From Cryptomeria japonica (lineage: Eukaryota; Streptophyta; Pinopsida; Cupressales; Cupressaceae), in assembly GCF_030272615.1 (NCBI RefSeq), contig NC_081415.1, positions 103,842,796-103,906,795 on the forward strand: DNA of 64,000 nucleotides, in the 5' to 3' direction. Each line of letters starts with the position of its first letter. The stretch's first letter is position 1. The notes below the pieces were generated by a model. That model was not told where the DNA came from. It did not search any database and was given only the letters and a program-made list of their open reading frames with translations. Shown here one piece after another: positions 1 through 12,119 of this stretch. A program made the translations under genes and the position numbers.

Positions 1-398
1 TAAGGGCAACTTAATGTTTGGAGATTGACAACAAAAGTATTATTGAAGGCCTACTTGTTGATTCGTATATTCGTTGTATCCTACTCTAGAGAAGTGATCT
101 TCAGATTGCAAGATTTGTATATTTCCCTAAAGTTGTATACTCTAACCTGCAAGTCCTTTAGGGAGGAGTGTGCTTCCTTGGCAATGAACCTAAAACTATA
201 TTGTAATCATTTCATATATTGTGAAGTGACTCATAGTAGTTTTTCCCTATTTGGGTTTTCTACATAAATCTGGTGTTCTCTTGTGCATGGTGTTTCATTG
301 TTATATATTTCATTATTGTAGATGAGAATAAGGTTAAAGAGTTTGTGGATTAATCACTTAAGTTTAAGTATTAGGTCCGAACTGATTCACCTCCTTCT

Positions 399-416
399 CC
401 CCCCCCCCCCCCCCCC
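399..416 (+). repeat. Homopolymer C18 tract
   Basis: Eighteen consecutive C bases are followed by ACCACC and a second C7 run. This is a simple repeat, and a place where assembly length errors are likely. Confidence 0.9.
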
Positions 417-1118
417 ACCACCCCCCCTCTTAATCATAAGGTATGTTCAACAATTTTTTCATGAAGGCTGGCATATCTATTTTTAGAAAAATATGTGTAA
501 AATATGCCAAGAGATATCATTTTTGGAGGTGTGTATTTTCCTTTAAAATGTCTAAAAAAACTTACAAAATGATACATTTCGTCATTCTAAATAATTTTTT
601 TATAAATATAGAAATGATGGTATAATTTTTGTTTTAATATAAGCTTGGAGGTTCAGGTCCTATACGTCCCTACAAAATAACATGATATTAGCATAAGGCC
701 AAGAACCTCTACAAACTTAAGATTAATTTTAAGAAAATGATTCTCCATTATTAGTATAGGTGTGGCATTGTGTGCCACATTATTATAATGTGAGCCTATT
801 TTTTAAATCACTTCATTAGAATTACTATACATGTTGAAGGTTTTATGCGTGCATCTAATGAACCAAAAGCGATTGCCAACTTTTCACTATGGTGGAAAAG
901 AAAAAATTATCTTTCCTCCTTAATCACATCACTATGTAAATGTATTGGATCTAGGGAATGTCCTAGTAACCTCATCTCCCAAACCAATCTCTCCAACTTT
1001 GCATAGTTCTATTGTGTTTGTGGATGTGATCTATCCCATAAACAAAAAATATACACCATTTTATGGTCTTCAATCCAACTACATCCATGATTCTCTTTAA
1101 TTTCATTATCATGTTAGA

Positions 1119-1393
1119 ATCAATGACAGTCCCAAAGACACTGAGAGGGGGGGGTGAATCAGTGTCTAACCGATGTGCAAAATATTTAAACTTTTTAAGA
1201 ACTTTGTATCCCAAAACAGTGTACCGGTAAATAAGAATTAATGCAGCAAATAAGAATAACAGAGACAACATAGAGAACACACCATAACACAAGATATTTA
1301 ACGAGGAAACCCTGTGTATGTAGAAGTCTATTGCCGATGTCGGTAACTGTCGGTGTATGCCAGATGATTGCTAGTTGGTTGCTATCAATGACA
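1119..1393. repeat. Possible short inserted repeat bounded by a 10-bp direct repeat
   Basis: The 10-mer ATCAATGACA occurs at 1119-1128 and again at 1384-1393, enclosing about 255 bp that starts GTCCCAAAGACACTGAGAGG. Phrases such as CGAGGAAACCC inside it resemble abundant gymnosperm repeats. The flanking direct repeat could be a target-site duplication, but 10 bp could also arise by chance and I see no poly(A) tail or terminal structure. Confidence 0.3.
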
Positions 1394-3546
1394 ACATCAA
1401 CTATTCTCATAAGAGTGTAGAATGCCAACAGATCATTTGTCAACCTTCTTACCATTTGAATCTCACACCACCTGCCCACATTTTCTTAGATGTTTGATAT
1501 AAAAACATGTCACAAAATTGTTAGAATACAAATAAAATTTAAGCAATTTGAATTCTTAAAAAGAAAACCTTGATTCCCAAGAAACCATTTCATGAATAGA
1601 AAAACTAATCCCCATACATATATTAGATAAAATATTTGACTTGTAACTCCATCATAATTTGGACATATCAAGCTAGACATAAAAAATAATCACCTAACTC
1701 AAATGTGACCCATGATAATAAAATACAACACTCCACCACTAGGACTACCAACTCCACCTCCTTTATGAATGCATATAACAATTAATGTCAAGATTCTTAT
1801 GGAATATTATACATTATTTTTTAATCGTACCTCAAGCATCTAAGGCTACTTTTCCAAGAGAATTGGAGATACGTAGAATAAAAATAAGATTGCAAGGTAA
1901 ACATCATCTTAATCCAAACACTTGCAACACAACTTGAATTAATAATTTGAACTAAAGAAAAAAAAATTAAGACTCTAAATTAAGTGCTAAAATGATTATA
2001 ATCTAATTCTAATTTAAAATATTTATAAAAATATAAAAGAAAGGTTAAAATGAGCATATTTCTTCCTATTTCAAATCTAATTCTATGCTCATGGATGAAT
2101 CCAATTCATACCACTATTTACTTGACTAATATTCATATAGCCAATAACACAAGAGTGCAACTTCTAGTGACTACTCAACTATGAAAGGAAGGGTAGACAA
2201 TAATTAGCTATGATAAGAAAAGTAGTCAACTACCCTGTTTCAAGTGTCAATAAAAAGCACAACTTCCGAAACCTTTGTGAAAAGTATATCATATAATTAT
2301 GTATTAGAATGTTCAAAAGAAATACAAAGATTCAAAAACATCACATCTTTAGTGATATTACATTATTTTTTAATTCACTTAATACTCATTAAACCAATGA
2401 AAAAAGCACATGACAACATTGCCCATGACCAAAAACTATAAGAAGAAGAAAAGAGAATAAATTTTTTTTGAACAAGAAAACGTATAATTTCCAATCCTTT
2501 ACAATGTCAAATTTTGAGATCTCTATAAATTTCTTGAAGGAGGAGACCAAGAGATTCCCTTCTCATTCAAACTTAAAATTATAGAATAAAATTATAAGAA
2601 ATTTGAATTCAATTTACTTTTATAGATAAAACAGTATAAGTTTGAAACAAGGGTGATCATGTTTCGATTTGAATAGACTTAAGTTTCTGCTCAAGATCTG
2701 CATATTTGCCATCTTTTGAATTCTTCATCGAGTCATTATATAGTAGTGATCTCATAAAGAATTCATTTCTTTAACTCCTTGATTATGTCTTTATAAGCCA
2801 ATATTAATTCTTTAGTAGTCTTCTATTTTAGTAATTGTTGGGTCTTGAATGAGCTTCTTATTCCTTCAAGCAAGCGAATCAATCTCTAGTAATCTTCCTT
2901 AGCTAACTATCCATATTGAGATGACTTTAGAAACACTTGTTTTGATTAAGTAAAAATAGGTTTTTGAAAGGAACCCGAACCTTTTACATAATAGGAAATA
3001 GAAAAAGTATTAGAGCTTAAAAGAATCGTGCCTAATCACCCCAAAAAAAAACTAATCCCACCCGAACCAAAAAGGGATCACAAAACACAAAGGTCCACAT
3101 AAGGACAACAAATCAACACAAAGACAAAGACAGAGACCAAGACAACTAGATATTTTTCATAATGTCTTCAGCGTGAACCACCATTTGCTTCATGTTATTC
3201 GCAGAGGTCTTCAAATCATCCAGCTCTCGTCCCTTGATGTCGCCCTGATTCCTGGTGTTGGCTCTAGTCCTCTTCTCGTGACCTTTTTTCTCCAACTGGT
3301 CCTTGTCGCCCTCTTTAACTTTAGAAACACTTATTGCTTTGTTCCTAGTGTTGATTCTCCACTTGTAGCATCTTTTGGATTAAACAACCATGTTGCACAT
3401 TTTAAATTTTACACAAAAATGAATTGAATATCAATTTTTCCTTTAACAACATTTCATATCATAATAACAATTAAATATAAGAAATTGCATTCAATAAGAA
3501 GAAAACTATATTTTCAAATGATACATTTCTTTTTTACTTATGTTAT

Positions 3547-4785
3547 TGTAAAGCGGAAAATCACGATCGAACCCTAGTTGCTCTCCCCTCTTCCAACTCC
3601 AAGGAGAGAGAAGGGAGATTCACTAGGGTTGATGGTTTTCACTTAAGGGAGAGACTTTACATTCAAAAGAGGGGTTGAAACCCACAAGATCCAATCCCAC
3701 GCAATGCAAGATTGGATGCTAAATGAGTTTCAAGGGTTGAGAAAGCAAGGCTACCCTCTTTTGTAAAGAATGTGCATAGAAGAATTAAGCTAGGAATGCA
3801 TAGAAAGTGACAAAGATTCGCTTATAAACTGAGATAGGGATATAGGATGAAGCTGCGGACCTGGAATTAGCAGTAAAATGTCGATACGGCGTTGTCCTGC
3901 AAATTTGAGCAAAAGTTGTCAGGACGATGGCGCCCGAGCGCCACGGTCCTCTAAAAAATCCGCGAAACGAAGGGGGATTTGTTCGTCTCTGCACAAGGAT
4001 TCCAGATCTTCAATTTCAGCCGCGTACCTGCAACCTACACACAGAAAAGCGAAGACGATTGGGGGGTTAGGGATTAGGGGTTTGCCTTTAGGTCAAACCC
4101 CGGTTTTGGAATTAACCAAGAAATGAGCAAGTGTTGTAAATGTAAATGTCTGTAATGTAAAACAAGTACTAATACCTTGTTGTAAGGATGTTTGTATCCT
4201 TATGTGCGAAGGTATAGATGTTGTATGTTGTATGTTGTAGCATGTAGTATGTGATCTCCTCTTCAATGGTTGAATCCTTGCCTTGAATGCAACACTTAGC
4301 CTTGAATGGAGACTTGAAATGATCAATTGCTTGAAGGAATGCTTGAATGCTTGAATGCTTGAGTATAATTTCCACGCTTGTACACATATGTCCTCCTCAT
4401 GCCAAATGAGAGAGAAAAATGTAGTTTATATACTTGTCAATTAGGGCTAATAGACTAATTTTCCCGACCTTAGGCCGACCAGGGAATGTAATTTCCAAAT
4501 TGTAAACAAAAAGACCCGAGACCCCATAGGAGACCGGGCCCAAAATAGGACCCAGGGACTAGGGCGCTGGGCGCCATGGTCCTGGGGGACCAGGGCGCTG
4601 GGCGCTCTGATCCCACCTCCCGGGACAGCAGGGTGCAAGGAGGTTCAGGCCAGGGTGCTTGAAAAATGCAGTTTTCAGTGTCACAATCAGGTTTCGGGGT
4701 CTCCATTCAGGTTGCGTGTTGCATCGCCATCGTGAAGACCGAAATGCAGTCAAAATTGCAAGTGTCACAATTTTAGGACGCTACA
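3547..4785 (-). repeat. 3' LTR of the gag-only element (left copy)
   Basis: This 1239-bp repeat is the same length as the copy at 10146-11384 and starts TGTAAAGCGG and ends GACGCTACA. It contains a GC-rich hairpin at 3921-3950 (TGGCGC/GCGCCA stem) and two tandem GGACC...GGTCC palindromic units at about 4553-4613. Small reading frames inside are by-products of the LTR sequence. Confidence 0.95.
4425..4432 (-). promoter_or_regulatory. LTR TATA-like box (left LTR)
   Basis: Read on the minus strand this is TATATAAA, followed by a CT-rich stretch (TTTCTCTCTCATTT). It is the only good TATA-like match in the LTR and lies in the transcription direction of the element. Confidence 0.5.
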
Positions 4786-4800
4786 TTTAGCCCCCACTTT
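4786..4800 (-). promoter_or_regulatory. Polypurine tract of the gag-only element
   Basis: On the minus strand the bases next to the 3' LTR read AAAGTGGGGGCTAAA, directly followed by TGTAGC, the LTR start in that orientation. This is the usual place and composition of a plus-strand priming tract. Confidence 0.75.
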
Positions 4801-5533
4801 AGCAGGAGTATGTATGCTCATACTTCCGGTAAAGTACAAGGAAACAACATTGAAAAACTTTCACCACGTCAAGGAGGCAAGATACACCAAGCCCCCAGTG
4901 GACTAAGGATCTTACGACTTCGATTGACAAAGTAAAAGGGAAGATCACGAGGGAGAACCATGACTATCAGTAGTAAGGTTCCCTCACTATGAGTCATGCA
5001 AGAAAGATATCAAAAATTTTCAAGGCAAAGCTAAATTTGTCAAGAAATTTTCAAGTATCTTGAAAAGATATGGACGGGATGTATGCCCCCCTACGTTAAA
5101 GCGATCGCACACGCCTCACCGGGGGTGATTGTTTTAAGGTAGTGATACATATAAGAAAATGAAAAAGGGAAAGGAGCACGTTATTGCAAGGATTTAGCCC
5201 CCAAGTGTGAGATAAGCCCAAGGATAATAGACACAAAACACAAAGCACGAGGTGACTTCGCTTTCCTTGGGGTCAGTATGCTGTATGATAAGTCATGTAT
5301 ATATATCATATGTATGTATGCATAATTGTTCTTCATTCCCCAATCAAGGAAAGTCACCTAGAAGAAGGGAACACATGTGTCTTTTGAGTCAACATGAGAG
5401 AGATCGAAAGAGATCTCAATGCTTTGCATCATCCTCAAGTAGACAACACTAAGGACAACAAATAGAAGAATGAGAATAATGTATAGAAGAAGTAACACAA
5501 GAGAGGAGGAGAGAATCTTCTATGCTAATGTAA
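4801..5533 (-). other. Non-coding 3' internal region of the gag-only element
   Basis: About 730 bp separate the end of the Gag-protease frame from the polypurine tract. In an autonomous Ty3/gypsy element several kilobases of pol would lie here. I found no reverse transcriptase, RNase H or integrase motif on either strand. Confidence 0.7.
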
Positions 5534-8500
5534 CTAGTCTAGCACGTCATCTACCCCCCGATCTTGCTGATCAATGTTTCGGGAAGGCAGGGAACATGCT
5601 AGAGGAGGAACATTCAACACAGTAGATGGAGCTATCACGAGATCCAAACAAGGGCTATGTTCATGTTCCGAGCCACGTTGTTCTTGTCTAGGAGCTAGGA
5701 TAAGTGCTTTAGAAAATTCGTTAGATAAATGGTTATCAATACCAACAAGTTCATATTCACTATCAGAATGAACAGGAGAAGTAGCATTTTCATCATGAAT
5801 AACATTTTCATCTATAGCATCATCAAGATTTATAAAAATAGGGTCTTTAATTCGCACAGGATCAAGACCATCATGCATCTTATGTTTTGGAGATTTTGGA
5901 GAAAATGGAATAATGCTTGTTGAAGGTGTTTTTGGAGATTGCAAAGTTTGAGAAGCGGCTGCTTGAGCCCTAAGACGACGCTTTCATCGGCGTTCACGTG
6001 CAGAATGATTTCGTCTAGTCTTAGTAGGAAGTGGAGAAGATAGAAGAGGAGGAATGTTCTCATCCCTATCACTTGGGTGTTTAGGTTGTGGTCTCTTAGG
6101 CTGGATAATAGGAGAAGAAGAAGGTCTCTTCTCTCTATAAAAGGAAGGAGGAGGAACTGCTCCATATAAAGGAGGAATTTTTGGTTTAGGAAGGAGACCA
6201 AATCCATCATGACGAGGAGGTATAGGTCTACTTTTAGAAGGTTTATTAGGCATAGACATAGTCACATCCATAGGAATGGGTTGGGAATCTTCTTGAGGAA
6301 AGACATTAGTTTTATCTTTCAAAGGAAGAACTTCCTTCTCAAGAACAATAGGAATATCAAGTTTAGGTGTTCTAGGTTCACTTAGAGATAGGATCATATC
6401 TGTTTTCCACTTTTGATAAGATTTGAAAAGATGATCACTTCGCGGAGGAAGAGATTGGAATTGTTTAGGCCAAAAGTAATCAAGAGGAACGCTAGAAGTT
6501 CTTTCAGCTGGTTTAAAGAGACTATGATTGACAGTAACAACTTCACCATTATGGGGAAATTTCAAACACTTATGAATAGGAGAAGCAATAGCTTTCATGG
6601 AAGATAGCCAAGGATAGCCAAGCTTCACACGAAATTGTTCGGAAGATGGAATAATAGCAAAGTTCACATCAAGGGATTTGTTATGGACCTCAATAGGCAA
6701 TGTAATAGAACCAATTGCAGGAGAAGAAAATGCATCAAATAGTTTCACAATCACATCTGTTTTGTCATAGATCACTTGATTCAATTGCAAAGTAAAAAGA
6801 AATTCTTCAGTAATAACATTAACCATGCACGAAGGATCAATAAGCACTCCACGGCAAGGTGTATTCTTGACTTTTGCAACTATGTATAAAGGACCATCAG
6901 GTGCCCTAATAGTTTCACTGGAATCAAATGTGATGGAAGGTTCTTTAGGGATTTCTTGCTGCTCTACAAAGTTAATCACATTCGGAGTCATAGACACAAG
7001 ACCATCAGATGAGAGAGAGGAATCATTAGCCTCAATTGCATTAGAGGTATGAGAAGGTAATGGATCAGTGAAAATCTGAAGATTTTGGTTAGGAGGAGCT
7101 ACAGATGTGTTGCCTTTATCATTCACTCCAAAAACAGAAATAGTATTATTATCAATCAAATCTTGAATTTTACCCTTTAAAGAAAAACATTTTTCAGTAT
7201 CATGCCCAGGCTGACGATGAAATTGACAAAAAGATTTGTTATCAAAATAAGGTGAAGTAATCTTTGCAGGATCAATTTGCCTTATAGGAGGAAGAGTAAG
7301 CACATTTTGTTCCAATAACTTATTCATAATACTATGCAATGATTCATTCAAAGGAGTATACTTTCTTTCTTTCTTGAAAAATTTAGAAATAGGAGGCACA
7401 CCTGATGCTGCATTCACATTGTTGTTGATTATGTTTTCATTGAATTTGATGGAATTTCTGTTCGGTTTAAACTTCCCAAATGGTTGTTGACTGCTATCAC
7501 CCTTATCACTCGGAGCCATAGGATGTGATTGTTCCATTTGACTCACAGTCAGTTGATAATTGTGAAGAGTCGCACACAACTATTGGAAAGAAGTAAACTC
7601 AGAAAATAGAAGTTTGTCTCGAATATCTTTTTTTAAATTAGAAATAAAGATTCTTTGAATATCATTGTCATGCACTGGAAAAGAAATTTGAGCATACAAA
7701 TGCTTATATCTACCAATGAAATCAGTCACTTTCTCTTTAACACCTTGTTTACAATGCATTAAATCAATCAAAGTAACTTTAGGACTTATATTGTTTTGAA
7801 ATTGTTGAATGAAAGCATTTGCAAGTTGTTCGAAAGAAGTAATAGAATAAGAAGGCAACGAGCAATACCATTGTAGGGCTTTGTCTCTTAATGTTCTAGT
7901 AAACAGTTTTGCAAGCAACCTTTGGTCATAAGCAAAATCAGTACAAATTGTTTGAAAAGTCTTAACATGTGTTAGAGGATCACCTTTACCATTATACAGC
8001 TCCAAATGCGAGATTTCAACATGTTTAGGAGGGATAGCTCAAACGATGTCAAGAGAAAGTGGGCTCGCAACATCAAATGTGGGCACACTAAACTTAGATT
8101 GATTCATAGAGGCAATTTGTTGCTGTAAAGAAGAGACAGTTTGTGCAAGATTGTTAATGGTCGCTTCAGTCGAAGAATTCATATTAGATGTGTTAGATTG
8201 AGATGGAGGTGTTATGTTATTGAAAGAAGGTAAAGAGTAAGGTGGTGGGACCCTATGATAATTAGTCATAGGAGATGATTGGATAGGAGGAACACTACAA
8301 GGAGGAATGGAATGATTGAATGAATTGCCCCCTTGCGTCATGTTCATTTGTGAAGATGTAATAGGAACACTCATTGAAGGAATGTATGAAGAAGTTGGAT
8401 TGAATGAAGGAAGAGGGTTAATTGAAGAAGGGGGATTGCCCCCATGACTAGTAATCATAGGAGGAATGTCTTGTATAGAAGTAGCCATTATGTTTGATGT

Positions 8501-8962
8501 AAAGGTAGGTATGCTAGCAATAGAAGTTGTCAAAGGAATAGAATGATTGACTTGTGTAGGAGGTTGTGTATAACCTAAAGATTCGGCACAACTCTTCATA
8601 GGCATCACATTCGAATCCACAATGTGTGCAATACCATGCAAAATATCATTTCCATTCTTATCACTTTGAAGCATACGTTTTAGACCCTCAATTAAAGGAA
8701 GAGCTTGACTATCAGGGTATTCATGAGACATCCATTGGTGAAAATCGTCAAATTGATTATCCAATTTCGAAAGTTGTTCTTCAGAAACCTCATGGAGAGC
8801 TTCTTCATCATTAGGAGGATTAGAGGAATTACCCATGTCCTCGTTAAAAAGGCTATTCAAATTAGGTTCCATCTCCTCAGTAGTTAAACCTCGAAAAGAC
8901 TTAATTCTACGGCTTCGTCTAACGGGAATAGTGTAAGTAGGGCTTATTGTTGTAAAACTCAT
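5534..8962 (-). pseudogene. Gag-protease polyprotein of the LTR element, broken by three in-frame stops
   Basis: One frame of 1143 codons runs from ATG at 8962 to a TAG at 5534, interrupted by TGA at 8039-8041, TAG at 7580-7582 and TGA at 5984-5986, with no frameshift. The first 300 codons are Ser/Pro/Asn-rich with a basic start (VRRSRRIKSFRG). Codons covering 8005-7580 are a retrotransposon Gag domain (LYNGKGDPLTHVKTF, then ALQWYCSLP). A C-x2-H-x4-H-x4-C knuckle (CQFHRQPGHDTEKC) lies near 7214-7173, as in plant gypsy Gag. A retropepsin-like stretch near 6869-6822 reads GVLIDPSCMVNVI, where the usual D-(S/T/G)-G is D-P-S, so catalysis is doubtful. The C-terminal third is Pro/Lys-rich. Each stop is one C-to-T change from CGA or CAG. 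The product would have formed virus-like particles in the cytoplasm. Confidence 0.85.
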
Positions 8963-10145
8963 GCACTAGAGAGAGAGAGAGAAAGTTTTGATTTTAGAGG
9001 TAGCAATTTTCAGTAAAATCAGCCAATCTTCTGGATTTAAGCTGTTAAATACAATCAGGACAATCTCCCGAAATTTCAGAAAAAATGTCAGGGACCGTGG
9101 CGCTTCGGAGTGCACACGGTCCCAGCAACTTTTTTCGAAATTTGCAGGGATGAAAGTTATGATGATTTTAGAGCTAATCTGAAAAAATTGAGTGATTTTA
9201 CGATCTGTAGATAGGCCAAATTAAAGTTGCAAATTCAAAATTGAGCCCTACCAAGATTGTCGAAAAATGCAAAATTTGAATTTTTGAAAAAGAGAGGGAA
9301 ACTGAAATTTTGAATTTTATGATTTTAGAGGGAATGTCAAGAGCAATGCAAATTTTGAAATTTTAAAAATTGACTCAATTTCACGCAAAATTCAATTTTG
9401 AAAGCGGAAATTAAAGTTGTTGTAATTAAGCACTTAATTTCAAAAGTCACAAATTGTAAGAATTTGAATAAAGCACTGAAATTTCGAATGAATGCAAACA
9501 CACTTTTCAGATTTAGGACAGTAAGAACACAATTTTGACACAAAATTTCAATTTCGATGATTTTTGAATGTTTAAAAGCCTTAATCCAAGCAATCACAAG
9601 ACCAACTTTGACTGTAATTTTGAAGGTGTTAAAATTGATAAAATCAGCCAAAATTCTGGATTTTAGCAGGAAAATACAGTAAGATTTCGCTCCCGAAATT
9701 TTAGAAAAAATGTCGGGGACGATGGCGCTCAGAGTGCACACGGTCCTCGCAACTTTTTTCCAAATTTTTAGGGATGAAAGATATTGTGATTTTATTGCGG
9801 AATCCAAAGTTACAGCTGATTTGGAGATGTTTTGATCGGTGAAATTGTCGAACAAAGGTTGAATCAAGAGGGTTTCAAAAATTAGGGTTTTGACACTCAA
9901 CCACTTAATTTTCAAAATTAAAGCACAGACATGAATTGATAATTTGTAATAGAAGGGCAGATCTGAAACAAGCATTAATAATTAAACATTTCACAAGTTT
10001 AATTACTAAAAAGAAAATTTAGGGTTTTTATGCAATTAACCTCTAAAATTTTGCAAAAGATCAACATGGAAATGTAATCAAAGAATCAAATTTCAGATCT
10101 AATCATGAATAATCAGAAAGGATGTTCACGTCGGGTTCACCAAAA
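8963..10145 (-). other. 5' leader of the gag-only element with hairpin motifs
   Basis: About 1.2 kb of AT-rich untranslated leader lies between the 5' LTR and the Gag start. It holds two diverged copies of a block around 9015-9180 and 9640-9800, each built on a GC-rich inverted repeat. In the copy at 9091-9123 the arms GGGACCGTG and CACGGTCCC pair perfectly over 9 bp. The copy at about 9715-9747 is imperfect. Related hairpins occur in the LTRs. Confidence 0.6.
10125..10142 (-). promoter_or_regulatory. Primer-binding site of the gag-only element
   Basis: On the minus strand, three bases past the 5' LTR, the sequence begins TGGTGAACCCGACGTGAA. TGG complements the CCA end of a tRNA and the position is correct for minus-strand priming. 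I do not assign the tRNA species. Confidence 0.7.
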
Positions 10146-11384
10146 TGTAAAACGGAAAATTGCGATCGAACCCTAGTTGCTCTCCCCTCTTCCAACTCCA
10201 AGGAGAGAGAAGGGAGATTCACTAGGGTTGATGGTTTTCACTTAAGGGAGAGACTTTACATTCAAAAGAGGGGTTGAAACCCACAAGATCCAATCCCACG
10301 CAATGCAAGATTGGATGCTAAATGAGTTTCAAGGGTTGAGAAAGCAAGGCTACCCTCTTTTGTAAAGAATGTGCATAGAAGAATTAAGCTAGGAATGCAT
10401 AGAAAGTGACAAAGATTCGCTTATAAACTGAGATAGGGATATAGGATGAAGCTGCGGACCTGGAATTAGCAGTAAAATGTCAATACGGCACTGTCCTGCA
10501 AATTTGAACAAAAGTTGTCAGGACGATGGCGCCCGAGCGCCACGGTCCTCCGAAAAATCCGCGAAACGAAGGGGGATCTGTTCGTCTCTGCACAAGGATT
10601 CCAGATCTTCAATTTCAGCCGCGTACCTGCAACCTACACACAGAAAAGCGAAGACGATTGGGGGGTTAGGGATTAGGGGTTTGCCTTTAGGTCAAACCCC
10701 GGTTTTGGAATTAACCAAGAAATGAGCAAGTGCTGTAAATGTAAATGTCTGTAATGTAAAACAAGTACTAATACCTTGTTGTAAGGATGTTTGTATCCTT
10801 ATGTGCGAAGGTATAGATGTTGTATGTTGTATGTTGTAGCATGTAGTATGTGATCTCCTCTTCAATGGTTGAATCCTTGCCTTGAATGCAACACTTAGCC
10901 TTGAATGGAGACTTGAAATGATCAATTGCTTGAAGGAATGCTTGAATGCTTGAATGCTTGAGTATAATTTCCACGCTTGTACACATATGTCCTCCTCATG
11001 CCAAATGAGAGAGAAAAATGTAGTTTATATACTTGTCAATTAGGGCTAATAGACTGATTTTCCTGACCTTAGGCCGACCAGGGAATGTAATTTCCAAATT
11101 GCAAACAAAAAGACCCGAGACCCCATAGGAGACCGGGCCCAACATAGGACCCAGGGACCAGGGCACTGGGCGCCATGGTCCTGGGGGACCAGGGTGCTAG
11201 GCGCTTTGGTCCCACCTCCCGGGACAGCAGGGTGCAAGGAGGTTCAGGCCAGGGTGCTTGAAAAATGCAGTTTTCAATGTCACAATCAGGTTTCGGGGTC
11301 TCCATTCAGGTTGCGTGTTGCGTCGCCATCGTGAAGACCGAAATGCAGTCAAAATTGCAAGTGTCACAATTTTAGGACGCTACA
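10146..11384 (-). repeat. 5' LTR of the gag-only element (right copy)
   Basis: This 1239-bp repeat has no net length difference from the left LTR. Most of the roughly 23 differences are C/T or G/A. The hairpin at 10520-10549 and the TATA-like box at 11024-11031 (minus strand) are kept. The following GTTAT is the target-site duplication. Confidence 0.95.
11024..11031 (-). promoter_or_regulatory. LTR TATA-like box of the active 5' LTR
   Basis: This is TATATAAA on the minus strand at the same position as in the other LTR. Because this is the 5' LTR, transcription of the element would have started just downstream, towards lower coordinates. Confidence 0.5.
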
Positions 11385-11476
11385 GTTATATAGATAGATA
11401 AATGGTTTTATATAGATACTATTATATATCTAAATTTTGTAATTAATTATTAACATCTATATCTCTCACACATATA

Positions 11477-11947
11477 AGAGAAGAGCACCAGTAGCCGTCA
11501 TAGCTAACTTCGCGCACCCACAAATCCTAAACGGTAGATCGGATTTTGATTTTTTGTTTTTAGTTGTCTTCGTATGCAACTTAACTGCTTATAGCTATTG
11601 ATCTGACTTCTAGGTAGTAACCATGCACGTTGTGGAATCAGTTATGCGCACAAAGGTCAAAAAGTACACATTTCAAAGTGTCGTCTGATACCTAACTAAA
11701 GATGTTCCAGTAACCGTCAACTCAAAATCGCTAGTACTTGTTGACAAATGTCTCAATAGTGGTGCACAAATGTTCCAATAGTGGTGCACAAATGGGCCAA
11801 TTATGAACAAAAAATTACTAAAAATGATCGGCTTTTGGTACAAAACAAACTTATTAATGGTGTTTTCACTATGCCAGCTATTAGGAGGTCAACATGACAA
11901 TAAGGTAACAGTTATTGGAACTATGTTATCTATTGGTACTCTTCCCG
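11477..11947 (+). mobile_element. MITE family copy A (471 bp), TA target site
   Basis: The 5' end carries AAGAGCACCAGTAG and the 3' end CTATTGGTACTCTTCCC, which are inverted complements apart from a few changes. TA flanks both ends (11475-11476 and 11948-11949). The interior matches the copy at 18330-18683 but has about 115 extra bases, and these bases are present in the third copy at 21193. It has no coding capacity. The TA target and terminal inverted repeats suggest a non-autonomous DNA transposon, possibly Tc1/mariner-like; the superfamily is uncertain. Confidence 0.75.
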
Positions 11948-12119
11948 TATATCTCTATGTCCTTTTTAATTAAAGCTTAACTTTTGATTACAGCTTTAGC
12001 AAACAATTAATAATGATCATTGTGCAATTCTAAACTACTAGTCTACATTTTAAAACAGCTACTTATCTTCAATTATGACTGCCACTTTACCTTGAATGGT
12101 GAATGCAAAGCCAAAGGAC

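Larger units (their letters stand above)
1..3541. other. AT-rich intergenic sequence, no supported gene
   Basis: I see no reading frame with recognisable domains on either strand; the open stretches are short and low in complexity. The stretch holds an 18-base C run (399-416), an 8-base G run near 1144, and a short insertion-like block at 1119-1393 listed separately. It ends at the 5-bp target-site duplication of the next retrotransposon. Confidence 0.6.
3547..11384 (-). mobile_element. Complete non-autonomous LTR retrotransposon with gag-protease only, minus strand
   Basis: Two 1239-bp LTRs (3547-4785 and 10146-11384), both starting TGTAAA and ending TACA, bound an internal region of about 5.4 kb. 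The 5-bp sequence GTTAT lies immediately outside both ends (3542-3546 and 11385-11389), a perfect target-site duplication. A primer-binding-like site adjoins the right LTR and a purine-rich tract, read on the minus strand, adjoins the left LTR, so the element runs right to left. By eye the LTRs differ at about 23 positions, nearly all transitions (about 2%), which suggests a fairly recent insertion. The single coding frame (5534-8962, minus) holds Gag and a protease-like stretch; no reverse transcriptase, RNase H or integrase is present. This matches the known class of plant elements that keep gag but depend on pol supplied in trans. The zinc-knuckle type suggests a Ty3/gypsy origin. Confidence 0.93.

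Noticed and set aside
4093-4768. Short frames in the gag-only LTR, repeated at 10692-11305
   Set aside because: They duplicate because the LTR is duplicated; they overlap in several frames and lie in transcription-control sequence.
9337-9975. 212-codon minus-strand frame in the leader of the gag-only element
   Set aside because: AT-rich, Phe/Ile/Lys-biased, overlaps the hairpin blocks and has no domain; it looks like chance openness of low-GC sequence.
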